A stretch of DNA of 64,000 nt, taken from positions 1,178,001 to 1,242,000 of the forward strand of contig CP145410.1 of assembly GCA_036867785.1 (NCBI GenBank), read 5' to 3'. Numbering within the stretch: the stretch's first letter is position 1; each line of letters opens with the position of its first letter. Origin of the DNA: Plasmodiophora brassicae. Lineage: Eukaryota; Endomyxa: Phytomyxea; Phytomyxea; Plasmodiophorida. Shown here in pieces: positions 43,141-54,069 of the stretch. Under the pieces are notes generated by a model that was not told the DNA's origin, did no database searches, and saw only the letters and a program-made list of their open reading frames with translations. Position numbers and translations under genes: made by a program.

Positions 43141-43472
43141 GTTCAAACGTGGGACGCTTTCCCAGATCGATACCTTAGATGGTAATGAAGATTCGGTGCC
43201 TAGGTAGACTTGACACGACGTTGACGCCGACTGGGACGATGTTGACTCAAGCAGTCGCAAGTCAACACGACCCTGTCTCGCTTAACGTCTGGCACCATCG
43301 CAACACTCTGTATTCACGTCTCGGTTTTGCGTCTGTCGGATCCTGGACACCGCCTACATACATCATGGAGGTACACCGAAACGATCCGACGTGATCAGGC
43401 CCACGGTGGACATCGGGCGTCGACGGGTCGCCGATGCCTGAGGAGCGCCTTTGAAACGAAGGCCCTTGACCG
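43141..43472. promoter_or_regulatory. Divergent promoter region, Pro/Thr protein / coiled-coil protein
   Basis: 332 bases between divergent starts. Nothing recognised. Confidence 0.4.
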
Positions 43473-44342
43473 ATGGCAACAGCGTTACGTCGTGTGAACG
43501 CAACGATCGATGCGAACAGGAGAAGCGGGACGAACGCGACTAGGGCGACCCGCCCGGAGACGTCGCTGGGCGACATCGAGAGCATGCTGGATGAAATGCG
43601 AAAGTATTCGTCGCGAACGGTGGCCCAGTCGTCACCTGGAGCGATCCATCGGCATGCGTCCCCAGTGCCGGCCACATCTCGACCAGCCGGCGCCCGACTG
43701 TCCGACGTCCAGGAACAGCTGACCAAAGAGCTGGAGATGAGGCTAGAAGCCCAACGTGCACTGGCGAACGCGCAACGAGAGCACCGTAGTGAGATGGCCA
43801 GGCTGAACGACCTTCTGCAACGGAACGCAAAGGAGTTACGTCGGTGCCAAGAGAGCGAGCGCGACGCTCGAGCGTCCTGCATGTCGTTGAGCGCGCGCCT
43901 GCAGAAGCTGGAGATTGATGAGAAACAGAGCGAGCGGCGATCAAAGGAGCACCGCAGGCAGTTCAAGCAGACGTACGAGTACGCGAGCCAGTGTTCGTCG
44001 CTGTTGAAGCAGTCGAACGCGCAGCTGGTGAAAGCGAGGAGAAGGATCCAGGTGCTGGAAGAGCATGTGGTCGCTAGTCGGACGGAGCGGGCACGGGAGG
44101 AGACGCGCGCACAGCAGCGGGAGACGATGCTGTCGGAGACGATCGTCAGGCTGGAGGATCAGCTGGGCGAATCCGTCCGGAAGAACGGCAAGTTGCAGGA
44201 CAGGGTTGACGACCTGGAGCGCGCCCTGGCCATGAACGAGAACAAGCTCAAGGAGCAGAGCGAGAAGTTCAGGGAGAGCGTCATGGAGATCCGGGCCGTC
44301 TACGCCAACAGTTGCAAAGGCGGGCCAGTAGACCAAACATAA
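43473..44342 (+). CDS. Coiled-coil protein
   Basis: An intronless frame of 289 residues. The first 80 residues are basic and Thr/Ser/Pro-rich. From about residue 82 to 275 it is a near-continuous coiled coil with heptad Leu, Met and Val and dense Glu, Arg and Gln, for example LEMRLEAQRALANAQREHRS and IVRLEDQLGESVRKNGKLQD. A short non-helical tail ends GGPVDQT. No catalytic or membrane segment. It is likely a structural or adaptor protein of cytoskeleton, centrosome or basal body; no family could be assigned. Only 47 bases separate its stop from the PRP31 stop on the other strand. Confidence 0.75.
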   Translation: MATALRRVNATIDANRRSGTNATRATRPETSLGDIESMLDEMRKYSSRTVAQSSPGAIHRHASPVPATSRPAGARLSDVQEQLTKELEMRLEAQRALANAQREHRSEMARLNDLLQRNAKELRRCQESERDARASCMSLSARLQKLEIDEKQSERRSKEHRRQFKQTYEYASQCSSLLKQSNAQLVKARRRIQVLEEHVVASRTERAREETRAQQRETMLSETIVRLEDQLGESVRKNGKLQDRVDDLERALAMNENKLKEQSEKFRESVMEIRAVYANSCKGGPVDQT

Positions 44343-44389
44343 ACTATCGGTAGAGCGATACTTGCCTGGCGCGTTCACAGCGCTGTTAA

Positions 44390-46425
44390 TTATTGTTTCG
44401 GCTCGGGTGCCGGTGTCGGAGCAACCTGCTTGAAACCAGCAGCAGAGCTGAAATACTTCTCATTGATCGCCTTCAGTTTCGCCGCCTGTTCCTCAGCTGC
44501 ATTCGGGTTGACGAGTTCGAGGCCTTGAACGGGGGTGAACGCCAACGACGTGCTGAACCCAGACACAGTTCCGCCGGCGCCGCCGAACCTGCTCTTGAAC
44601 TTGTTCTTCTGGGCAACCGCCTTCCCAAGCTTCTGCGTGTCCTTTGTTTGAAGGCGAACCCGGCCGGACCCTGGCGCGTTAATCATGCCCAGCTCCATAC
44701 CGTCATACGATTCGGCCTCTTCTGTGCCAAATGCCTACAGTGCCACGTCAGATTGCGATAGCGTCGACGCCATCGGCAGATGTACCATTCGGTTCTTCTG
44801 CTTGGACAATTCCGTGATCTCGAATTTCTCCTTGAACTTTCTGAAGCGCCTGCCGCCTGCGGAAACGTCATTCAGGTTGCGGAACCGTATCACGAATCGG
44901 CCCTGATCGACCTCGTCGTTTCTTATTAGTCTCAATTGGCGCAGGCAAAGCTTTCGATTGCTTTTTAACGTCGGGTTCTGTTAATCTAGGGCCAATCGTG
45001 AGAAACACCACTAGCAGCGCGATCAATCCCACCAACCTTCGGATATGCTTTGATATATCCTCACGATATTCTCGACCTTTGGAGTCGTTGATGGTGGAGT
45101 CGTTTTGAAAACAGTCGATGCGCGCAGTCAGGGCAACCTACACAGGGCGAGAGGGGGGCCGAATAAGAATGTGAAATCAATGTCGCCTAGCGCCAGCACT
45201 ACTTTTGCCGCGACAAGCTTCAGGGCTTTGTTTCGAATATGGGAGGGTGCTCTGGCAACAAGGTCACATTGCTTCAAGATGCCTTCGTGAACTCCTGCCG
45301 TCGCTTTAGAGAACCCAGACAAGTCTACACGGCGGCTATGGCCCAGCACCTGAAGATCCGTTCAGTCCCGCGGCATACGCGAACGAGTCACCAACAGACC
45401 ATGATATCGCAGGCAGGAATAGACGCCAAGCGTTCAAGTCCACCTGCTATGCCAATAATTCGGGAGGCACAGCGCGAACCAATCAGCGCAGTTAGGTTCG
45501 GGGCAAACATTCCCATTTGCGACTCGATGAACGAAAGCATCTAGGAAAAAGGCAGCAGCAGACTCAGGGATCCTTTGCATGCTTACAGAGCGTACTGTTG
45601 CATCATGCATACCTCGTTCTTATCGTCATGCAGCTGAATGATGACGTCGCACGCCCGCAGACACGTATCCATGACATCTGGCGGCAATGCCGGATACGAC
45701 GACGTCGTCGTAACAGTCATGGCTAACATGGCTTACGTTAACACGTGCCGTGTTCTCCTCGGCACTGACGACGAACGTACCTATCGACATCACGTTTTCA
45801 GGCGGGACAATCCCGTTCAGGTCAACTGATTGTACGTCCTACGCAGGGTCCCATGGTTAGAACCCACTGAGCAGCGACATGCTTATAACTTTTACAGTCT
45901 TGTTCTGGATGTGCTTGACGACTTTGGCGTAGTCGAGCGGGGATGGGACAAGCCGTTCCAGTTCAGGGAACCGCACAGAGTACAGGTCGCGAACAAACTT
46001 GAATACCTGATGCGCGTTATCAGAACGGTTTCAGCGAGGGGTACGTACATAGCAGGAATTCCGACCGCTGAAATTTCATCATCGACTTCCACGATCATCT
46101 TGTTGCACGTCAGCATGGTGTCGACGTGTCGTTCGCCGTTGGCGTCGGTTGATCCGTTGTTCGACGACGCATTTCTGAGAAGTTCGAGGTGATCGCGAAG
46201 ACGTCGTGATCCACAGAGCACCGCCACCTGCTTCAGCGGGTCCGGCTTCACCGCCTCCATATCCATCGCATCAATGTCACCACATTCCTCATCTTCATCC
46301 ACGGCCGCCTGGGCGGCGTCCTCCTGTCCTAACCCAGCCGCCGGAACCTGCACCTGCGGTTCCTCCTCCTCCTCCTCCTCATCGCTCTCCAAATCGTGCA
46401 GGAAGCTCTCTGCAAGCGTTGACAT
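44390..46425 (-). CDS. PRPF31: PRP31, U4/U6.U5 tri-snRNP splicing factor
   Basis: Ten exons (46425-46066, 46006-45896, 45838-45781, 45722-45613, 45540-45400, 45349-45203, 45137-45037, 44985-44912, 44856-44786, 44734-44390) give 505 residues, the usual length. An acidic poly-Glu N-terminus is followed by the Nop domain: FVRDLYSVRFPELERLVPSP, IESQMGMFAPNLTALIGS, GIAGGLERLASIPACDIMV, LKLVAAKVALTARID; then KALPAPIETNKKRRGGRRFR, a helical FRKFKEKFEITELSKQKNRM, and the C-terminal TSLAFTPVQGLELVNP and YFSSAAGFK. PRP31 bridges the 15.5K protein and U4 snRNA in the nucleus. Splicing assignments are strong because each junction rebuilds a conserved block. Confidence 0.95.
46362..46380 (-). repeat. CTC/GAG triplet run coding poly-Glu in PRP31
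   Basis: Six consecutive CTC units on the plus strand encode the acidic tract near residues 15-22 of PRP31. Confidence 0.85.
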
Positions 46426-46491
46426 CGCTGGCGTCGTCGAAGGAACCGGTGCGGCCGTCGCGGCGGACTCCGTAGCGGACTCGCCTCGCGA
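46426..46491. promoter_or_regulatory. 66-base divergent promoter, PRP31 / DNAJC21
   Basis: The two start codons face away from each other with only 66 bases between. Both 5' untranslated regions and the shared promoter must fit here or overlap coding sequence. Confidence 0.6.
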
Positions 46492-48042
46492 TGAAGCAGT
46501 GCTTCTACGAGGTCCTGTGCGTACCTCGCGATGCCTCCGATGCCGACCTGCGCAAGGCGTATCGTCGACTCGCCCTGGAGTGGCACCCTGACAAGGTCGG
46601 GCGCATATCGGCCAGTTTGTCCGCGCCGTCACGGTGACCGTCCATTGCAGAACCTACACCGACAGGATGAAGCGGAGGCGCGGTTTAAGCTGATCCAGGA
46701 AGCGTTCGAAACGCTGAGCGACCCTGACGAACGAGCGTTCTACGATGGGCATCGCGACCATATCCTGAACGATCAGATGGGCGCTGATGTCGATGATCGG
46801 TCCGCGCGCGATCCTTTGATCGACCTGGCTGTCTACTTCAGTGCAGCCTGTTTTGATGGGTTCACTGATAAGGAAGGCGGGTTCTTTGACGTATTCACAC
46901 GTGCGTTCGAACGCATTGACGAGCTGGAATCTGGGAATGGATCCCGGAATCCGTACCCGAAGTTCGGGCGTACCGACTCGCCTTGGTCGGATGTCAACGA
47001 GTTCTATCGCGAGTGGGGCAATTTCTCCACTGGGCGGAGCTTCACGTGGGCCAACCAGTGGAGGACGTCTGACGCAGGGGAGCGCCGGACGAAGAGGTTT
47101 GCACTTGGGCTGAAACGTGCAGGGCTTCGTTTTGAGAACCGCGTTTGTTGCAGGGCCATGGAGAAGGAGAATCGTACGCATCAGAACAAGGCTCGTCGTC
47201 AGTACGTCGATACGGTCAACCGATTGGTTACATGGGTGCGCAAGAAGGATCCACGTGTTGCCTCTCATCAGGAGGAGGTGCGACGTCAGACGCGGGCAAA
47301 GGAAGCCGAACTGAAGGAACGTGAAGAACGCCGGAGACAACGGTATGAAGAAGATCGACAGCGATGGAGAACGTTGGAGCAGCAACGAATCATCGAAGGC
47401 GAGCAGCGACGTCGAGAGGCGTACGGCGATATCGATGACGAAGAGCAGAACAGCGATGCGTCCGACGAATCCATTATCGAATGCGTCCCGTGTGGCAAAC
47501 AGTTTCGAAGCGCGAAGCAATTCGAGAACCACGAACGATCCAAGAAGCATAAGCAGAATGTCGCCGCTCTCAGGCACGAACTCGAGGCCGAGGACGCGCT
47601 TTTACAGCAGCTGAAGATTAACGATGAACTTGATGATGGCAGTCCGTCACCCGACGTTATTACGGTCGATATTGAACCGCTGGATGAGGACGAAACCGAG
47701 ATGCAGCCGACAGCGGTTCAGAAATCGAAACGAAAGAAGAAGAAAGGGCTGCGGGCTGCCAATTTCGGCCACGAAGAGGTTCCTGATGAGGAGCAAGCCG
47801 ATGACATTGTACGGCAGGGCGCCGTGGAACCCCCTGCTGATGAAGAAGCGCAAGACGTCACCAAGAAGTCGAAACAGCGTCGGAGACGTCGAGATAAAGC
47901 GTCTGACCCGTCTGGCGCCGCTCCGCCAACGCCCGATCCGTCTATGCCGTTCTCGTGCGAAAGGTGCCACGCAGGGTTCCCTTCGAAGACTCGGCTCTTC
48001 ACTCACCTGAACCAGCATCCATCCCACAAATCGCTCAAGTAA
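46492..48042 (+). CDS. DNAJC21: DNAJC21/JJJ1 ribosome-assembly J-protein
   Basis: Exons 46492-46596 and 46651-48042 give 498 residues. The J domain fills residues 1-65 with HPDK at the end of exon 1; the intron follows this motif immediately. Next come the JJJ1-specific [16 protein letters not shown], a long charged helix [21 protein letters not shown], and two C2H2 fingers: [23 protein letters not shown] and, at the end, [21 protein letters not shown]. This order is diagnostic. Yeast Jjj1 stimulates Ssa Hsp70 on late 60S particles to release Arx1-Alb1 in the cytoplasm. A Lys/Arg-rich linker separates the fingers. Confidence 0.95.
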
Positions 48043-48168
48043 GTAAAATTATATATTCAATCGGATGGCGCTGCTATTCATCTGGTTGCGAAATGCACGG
48101 TTAGATCAAGCCGGGTACCAAGGGCGCCCATCAAGGCCGCTATGTAGCGATTCGTAATTAAGGCTCGG
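48043..48168. promoter_or_regulatory. Gap before kinesin gene
   Basis: 126 bases between two plus-strand genes, including AT-rich sequence near 48043-48060. No ORF. Confidence 0.4.
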
Positions 48169-49889
48169 ATGGCACCGATCCCCGTATGGGTGGACGACGA
48201 CGTGTCCGGCAACGCGCGTGACGAATGTGTCCACGTTTGCATTCGTGTTCGACCCTCGTCTGCACCTGGCAGCTGCGTTCGCGTCCGTCATGGCCAGGAA
48301 ATCCAACTGCTCGGCGATGGCATCGCACTGCCCGGCTCCCCTGTCCATGGCGAATCGGCGCCCCTTGTCGAGAATGAGAAGCACCTGTTCACGTTCGATT
48401 CTGTTCTCGATGAGGCAACAACACAGGTTGGAACGGGGACCGTTTTCTTGGGCTGCCGAAGGCTGACGCGCGCCGCCCTTCCCAGGAGGAGGTCTACGAA
48501 CGAACCTGTCGCTCCATTATTGACAAATTCTTTGACGGATACAACACGAGCGTGCTCGTCTACGGGCAGACTGGATCAGGTAGGGTTATGCGTCCCCCTT
48601 GGTGCAGGACTGCCACGTATAGTTACCCGCCAGCCCACAGGGAAAACGTTCACGGTAACTGGAGCCGGTCGCGATCGTCACCCGGGCATAGCGTACAGGG
48701 CGGCCCAGCACGTGGAGCAATGGCTAACCCGGCCCGACGCGTCCCAGTTCGAGACCGTGGTGCTTGTCAGCCTGATGGAGATCTACAACGACACGCTGAT
48801 CGACCTTCTGTCGGAGTCGCCGACCATCGCCAAAGACAAGGACGCCGCGGTAAGCGTCTTGCCTCTGCACGTCGATGACCGTGACGAGCCGTCTTAGGGC
48901 AAGCTTCGCATCCGGGAGGATCCCGTCCTGGGCGTATTCGTCAACGGTTTGACCCGGGTGCCAGTCGAGACCAGCAGCGACATCGTCGCCCTGATCGAAA
49001 AGGGCAGCACTAGACGTCACATCGCAGCCACGTCCATGAACGAGTTCAGTTCGAGGTCGCACTCGGTCCTGACTATAACGATCCATCAACGGCACCTGTG
49101 CGAATTTGGGCAAGGACGAATGTGAACTCTGTCGCCTGATGGACCCCCGTTCGACAGAGACGATGAGGAGGGATTCCAGGCGAAACGCTCCGAGCTCAAC
49201 ATCGTCGACCTAGCTGGGTCTGAGAGGCAATCAGGTAATATGGCGCCTATTGGGCAAACGGAGGCCAGTGCCATGACCGGTCCCATGGCCCTCTAGCCAC
49301 GAAGGCGACGGGTCACCGACTTCGAGAAGGAGCCAAGATCAATGCATCGCTCAGTGCGCTGGGGTTGGTGATCAAGGTGTGCTGCGTGCGTCTGTGCCAT
49401 TCCATCTGGACCGACTGACGTGGCGACAGAACCTGGTGGAAGGAAGCACTCACGTGCCGTTCCGAAACTCGGCGCTGACCAGGCTGCTTCAAAATAGGTC
49501 GGCGACGGTCCCGTCTGTAATCCTGTCGGACGAACACGCTACTGACAGGGTCTACCAGCTTGGGCGGCAACGCCCGCACGCTGCTGATCGCCTGCATCAG
49601 CCCAACGGCGTCGTGCGTGTCGGAATCGCTGAGCACGTTACGGTTCGCGGCGCGCGCCAAGCTGATCCAGAACCGGCCCCGGGTCTACGCCGACCCGAAG
49701 ATGGCCCGAATCGCCCAGGTCGGCCACGTGTGCCTCGTCCCCCCGCCTGCTCGCCCTAAGCCTGACCGACACACGCAGCTGGAATCCGAACTGGCCCTAG
49801 CACGATCGCAGCTGGAGGCCTGTCGATGTCGCGATGATGCGCCTTATCGCGTCGCACCTGCCGGGGACGCCTGCTGCACGATCATGTGA
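48169..49889 (+). CDS. Short kinesin motor protein with C-terminal CaaX box
   Basis: Exons 48169-48426, 48486-48579, 48641-48849, 48898-49097, 49158-49234, 49297-49376, 49430-49497 and 49559-49889 give 438 residues. Motor signatures: YGQTGSGKT (P-loop, about 112-120), [24 protein letters not shown] (switch I), [11 protein letters not shown] (switch II), [26 protein letters not shown] and [15 protein letters not shown]. The protein stops about 80 residues after the motor core, with a short charged segment and no long coiled coil, and ends DACCTIM. The last four residues fit a CaaX prenylation signal (Met favours farnesyl), with a second Cys before it. It could be a membrane-tethered single-headed motor. 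Subfamily not assigned. Confidence 0.88.
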
Positions 49890-49997
49890 GGGAGCCGCGC
49901 GCGGCGACCCCCAGAGACATGGGCGGTCGTCCACGTCCCGGATCTGACTAACAACCGCGTCTATAAAGAAAGCGACATTGTAGATCGGCTGTCGAGG

Positions 49998-51319
49998 CTA
50001 CGGGAACGACGTCTTGATCGCCGGGGCGCTCGATCGTCGGCGGGCGCGCCTCTGCAGCTGTGCCGTCTTCCGGTACCTGGTCGGCAGGCGGAACGCGCCC
50101 GCGAACCTGTCCAGGGCGCCCGACCGCAGGAACCGGTCGGCGAACACCGCCTGCAGGCGGGCGTTCAGGTCGGATTCGACCTCCTGGAACAGGGTGACGG
50201 GCACCCGCGGGTTGTCTTCGTCGATGGCGTCGGCCCGCGCCGCCAGCGCCTGACGGGACGCCGCCGAGACGGCGTCGCCGACCGGGCTGGGCGCGTTCTC
50301 GGCCAGGAACTTGCTGTTGATGCTGACGAGCGCCCTGTACCGCGACGGTTGCGACGTCCCGTTCCGGAAGTCGCGAATCGCCCGCAGGCATTGCAGGTGG
50401 ACGGCCTCGCCGATCTCGGTCAGGTAATCCATGAGGAACGCGGCCGCCCGTTCATCGGCGAGGAACGACTGTCGGGCACGCGTCAGCCTCCCGAACCCGC
50501 TACCTGGCGTCGCAGTGCCCTTCACCTGCAGGTCAGGCCGGTCGATCATGGCGTCGTAGCGGTCGGCGTGATGGGACTCGCAGAGCCCTGCCGGCCGAAA
50601 CACGTCGTCAGCGGCGACGCTCAGCGCGTAGTACACGCACGGTGTCGCCCGGCAGGATACGGCCGCCTGTGCCGGCGCGATCTCGACATGGGCCATGATC
50701 CTCTGCAGGGTGTCGGCCAGGGCGACGCGTTGTGGGCGCAGGTCGGCCCGGTTCAGGACCGCGTCGACGAACGCCTGATCCGACAGCTGCTTCGTCACGT
50801 TCTGCAACTTCTTGACGTTGTCGGGTTTCATGTGCCGGCTGACGATCGGGTTGGCGACGGCGAAGGCGCGGTTCATGGCGGCGACAAGGAACTGCGGGTC
50901 GGCGCCCAGATCGGGGTTCTCCAGCGACCGGTGCGCCTGCACCAGCAGCGCCTGAAGCGGCTCCGTCGCCTCCGACGTGTTCTCGGGCGTCAGCAGCTTC
51001 TCGTTCAGCATGATGCCGACCTTGAGGACCAGCTTGACCATGTCCTGTTTCAGCTGCTTGCCCTGCGTCTCCCCAAACACGATCTTGGCGGAATCTGCTG
51101 CATGCGTCAGCCGAGGTCGTGTATCCCGAGACAGTCGTTAGGCGTGCGACCTTTAATGGCGTTGAAGATCGCCTCGCCATCGTCACCGAGGACGCCCAGG
51201 ATCGCCTTGCGCCCGAGCTTGGTGCCCGCTGTGGCCGACCCCATGAACTTCATGGCACGAGCAAACCCGCCCTGCTTGCTGGGCATCGGCTGCTCGGCGT
51301 CCGCCTCATCGTCCGACAT
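49998..51319 (-). CDS. TNFAIP8/TIPE-like helical lipid-transfer protein with long C-terminal extension
   Basis: Exons 51319-51151 and 51097-49998 (54-base intron with CTGAC branch) give 422 residues. The N-terminal 200 residues follow the TIPE plan: TKLGRKAILGVLGDDGEAIF, KLVLKVGIMLNEKLL, a two-helix hairpin, NRAFAVANPIVSRHMKPDNV and LSDQAFVDAVL. TIPE proteins are six-helix bundles with a hydrophobic cavity for phosphoinositides. After these come about 220 residues without a match, containing a Cys/His segment, helices such as AAAFLMDYLTEIGEAVHL, and an Arg-rich tail. Animal members are about 190 residues, so the extension is a novelty. Family call rests on pattern and length of helices, so moderate confidence. 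Confidence 0.55.
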
Positions 51320-51901
51320 ACTTCTACAAGGATGACACTAGCTGTTAACAGATCGCCCGTACTCCATCGACCCTATGTACTGAACCTGGGGGACACTCTA
51401 TGGGGGTTCTGAAACCAGTCAACGCTGTGTGTCACCTGCCGTTGTCATCCGAGGGAACCGTTCCTATCTCAATCGTGCCAAGCAGCAGCTGGTGCTGGGA
51501 TCGCACCGGCCAAGCACGGATCCTGGTGCGTCTGCTGAGGCGTCCAGGACGCCTCACGTGATCATTTCTGCACTGTCGCCGCAGCGAGGGGCAGCGCTGA
51601 CGCCAACGCCAACCTGGGCGGCTCCTCCATGGTCGTCGTGCATCGCGTACACAGAGCAAGGGCCGCCTTGGCCGGCTGCACGACTACAAGTGCCGGGCGA
51701 TCACTTGAGGCTTTCAAGGGCGCGCCTGCGGAAGCATACCAGGATGGGTGGTCAATCAAGCCGCATGGTGCCATCTGCTGCAGACCTGCGAACCGCATCG
51801 GGCATGTAGGGGGTTTTAAAGACCGGCGCTGGTGTCGTATTCAGTGCTCGTGCCTGCGTTTGTTATGGCGTGTGGATCGGCGGGTACGTAGACGCGCGTT
51901 A
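51320..51901. promoter_or_regulatory. Divergent gap, TIPE-like gene / orphan gene
   Basis: 582 bases. Open frames exist on both strands but none has a plausible protein. Nothing else recognised. Confidence 0.4.
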
Positions 51902-53275
51902 ATGGAGCGCGACGTTCCGCCGGTGTCGTTTGGGCTGTCGGCGCGCGTGTTCCTGTATCCGGTGAAAGGCCTTGCCGATGGCCGCGAAGCGAACCGCGAC
52001 GCCATCCGGCAACGCGTCGAGTCCTACATGAAATGCGTCGTCGGGCTCGGGTTCACACCTGCCGATGTCTTCTCATCGTACGAGCGATTGTTACCGGTTA
52101 GCCTGGTCCATGCTGACGTGCGCTCGCCCGTCCAGAGGAGAGGCGATCCCTCGGCAGGTCGCCGAGGTGATCTACAGTCAGATGACCGAGGTCTACGGCA
52201 GGCAGTGCCAATTGCATCGTCGATGGCAGGCGATAGGATCCGACCCGATGCAGATGCTGTCGGAGGTCCTGCATAAGTCGTCCGGCGTTGACCGGTCCAT
52301 CTGCCTGGTCGGCCACCCGCCCTTCCTCAAGACCGTCTACACGAACCTGAAGAAACTCGACAACAAGTACGTCGAGAAGGACGCGACCGGCCAAGAGTTC
52401 GAGGACGACCTCGATCCGGCCATGGCGATGCACCCGGAAGCCGTCCTGGAGATCTCCGTCCTGAACAGCGTCACCACACGATTCCAGCGGTGCTTCGTCG
52501 AGCACCAGTTCACGTACACGAGGAAGCATCGGCACAAGATGTACGCACGGCGACGTCCGGCCACTGTCCCTGCTGTGTTCTGACACGTGTCCCGGGCAGC
52601 TTGACGATCGTCCTGATTCCGACCGGGGTGGCGAGCGACCGCAACCCGATGCAACTGACGGATCACTCGGAGACCTGCCTGCGAGGCCTGCTCAGGAAGC
52701 CACTCGGTCTCACCCCGGGATCGGGTGCCTCCGCCTTCCTCGCTGACAGCAGCGTCCCCGGGCGCCTCTCCGTTGCATTCCTGTTAGAGGTACCCCATTC
52801 GCAATGGTGCGAAGGCCCCTTGCAACCAGTTGGTGACGAGATGAACGACATTGGCAGAATACGACGGCCGCCTTTCTGCCCATCTTCATATCGCAACGGG
52901 TTCGGAACCGCCCATGCCATGCAACGGGATTGCCTGCGAAGTAACGCCCGCCGTTCAGAACCCACAGAAGGTTGTGCGCGCGATCGCCTCGCAGCCGGCA
53001 GGGACGCGCACGTTCCTGATGGCGCCCGTGGCCATCCTGAAGGAGGTTGCCCAACTGCTGCTGGGCGTCGACAGGTTCGTTCCGGGGGCCGCGTTTCGAT
53101 CCCGCCCGACGTGCGCCTGACACACACGCCCCAACGCGACAGCACCGCATCGGACAGCATCGAGCAGAACGTCGTTATCGTGTTGCAGCACAGCGTCCCT
53201 GCCGCCTCGTACGAAACGTTCGAGATCGCCACCAAGTGCATCGACACGATGCTGACGGCAGTCAGCGCCAAATAG
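51902..53275 (+). CDS. Orphan protein, five predicted exons
   Basis: Predicted exons 51902-52089, 52136-52540, 52600-about 52832, 52858-53074 and 53143-53275. Introns 1, 2 and 4 have CTGAC branch sites and keep phase. The protein is alpha/beta: SFGLSARVFLYPVKG, then YERLGEAIPRQVAEVIYSQM, a helical block RWQAIGSDPMQMLSEVLHKS, a charged insert, strands ILTIVLIPTGVA and VAFLLE, then TRTFLMAPVAILKEVAQLLL and a final NVVIVLQHSVPAASYETF. It looks like a well-folded cytosolic protein but I recognise no family. The junction between exons 3 and 4 needs either a 25-base intron (52833-52857) or an unseen frame change. Confidence 0.6.
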
Positions 53276-53342
53276 AATGTGTGTAATGTGGGACGTGGAA
53301 CGCGACTCCCGTGACGCCCAGGTCGGGGGGAGGGCGAACCCG

Positions 53343-53891
53343 TCATGAAGCGTTGGGTTTCCAGGCGGGCGCCCCCTCGTTGTAGTGTTCCTGCTTGAAG
53401 ATGGGCGCCGTCGTCTTCATGTGGTCGATCGCGAACTCGACCGCGCGCAGGGCGTCCCGTCGGTGCGGGGCGCTGACGGCCATCCGGACGGATGCCTCGC
53501 CGACCGGCACGAACCCGACGCGATGCTCAATACCGATGCGATGCACGGACGGCCAGCGCGCCCGAATCGCATCGCACGTCTCGTGGAATTGCTTCACGGC
53601 CATCCGCTCGTAGGCGTCGTACGTCAGGCCGACGACGCGCCTGCCGTCGCGCTCGACATCCGCCCGGGCCACGCCGACGAACGTCGCAATCGCGCCGATC
53701 GCCTCCAGGCGCACGGCGCGCTCGACGACGTCGCCATGAAGCGCGTGCGGGCGCAGCCAGACACTGGACAGCCGCGGGCACTCGTCGACCGGGTCGCACC
53801 GGTTCCCGCACGAGCATCGCGTCGATGCGAGCGCCGGCGACTTGTCGGCAGCACCCGGCGGCGCCGTAACCGCCGCACCGCCGCTCATCAT
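53343..53891 (-). CDS. MOCS2B: Molybdopterin synthase catalytic (large) subunit, MoaE/MOCS2B
   Basis: ATG at 53891 or 53888 gives about 182 residues. The MoaE core covers residues 50-170: GAIATFVGVARADVERDGR, YDAYERMAVKQFHETCDAIR, RIGIEHRVGFVPVGEASVRM, APHRRDALRAVEFAIDHMKT, and the C-terminal PIFKQEHYNEGAPAWKPNA, whose Lys residues form the active site. With the sulphur carrier MoaD it turns precursor Z into molybdopterin in the cytosol. The ATG-bounded ORF runs on upstream to 54362, but that extension is low-complexity and opposes another open frame, so I reject it. The N-terminal 45 residues hold a CSCGNRC cluster. Confidence 0.9.
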   Translation of the reverse strand: MMSGGAAVTAPPGAADKSPALASTRCSCGNRCDPVDECPRLSSVWLRPHALHGDVVERAVRLEAIGAIATFVGVARADVERDGRRVVGLTYDAYERMAVKQFHETCDAIRARWPSVHRIGIEHRVGFVPVGEASVRMAVSAPHRRDALRAVEFAIDHMKTTAPIFKQEHYNEGAPAWKPNAS

Positions 53892-54069
53892 CTCCGCGCC
53901 ACTTTCGACTGAAGCGTCGCGTGCTCGTCTCTCGTGGTGGACCGGACGGGCGCCCCCGCCTGACGATGCCGATGCCGAACGAGGTGGAGGAGCGGCGGGT
54001 GACTCACCGCCAACGTGGTGGTCGGCCCAGGAGTCAACGCGCGCCCGCTCCAAAGTCGAGCGGCGACGA

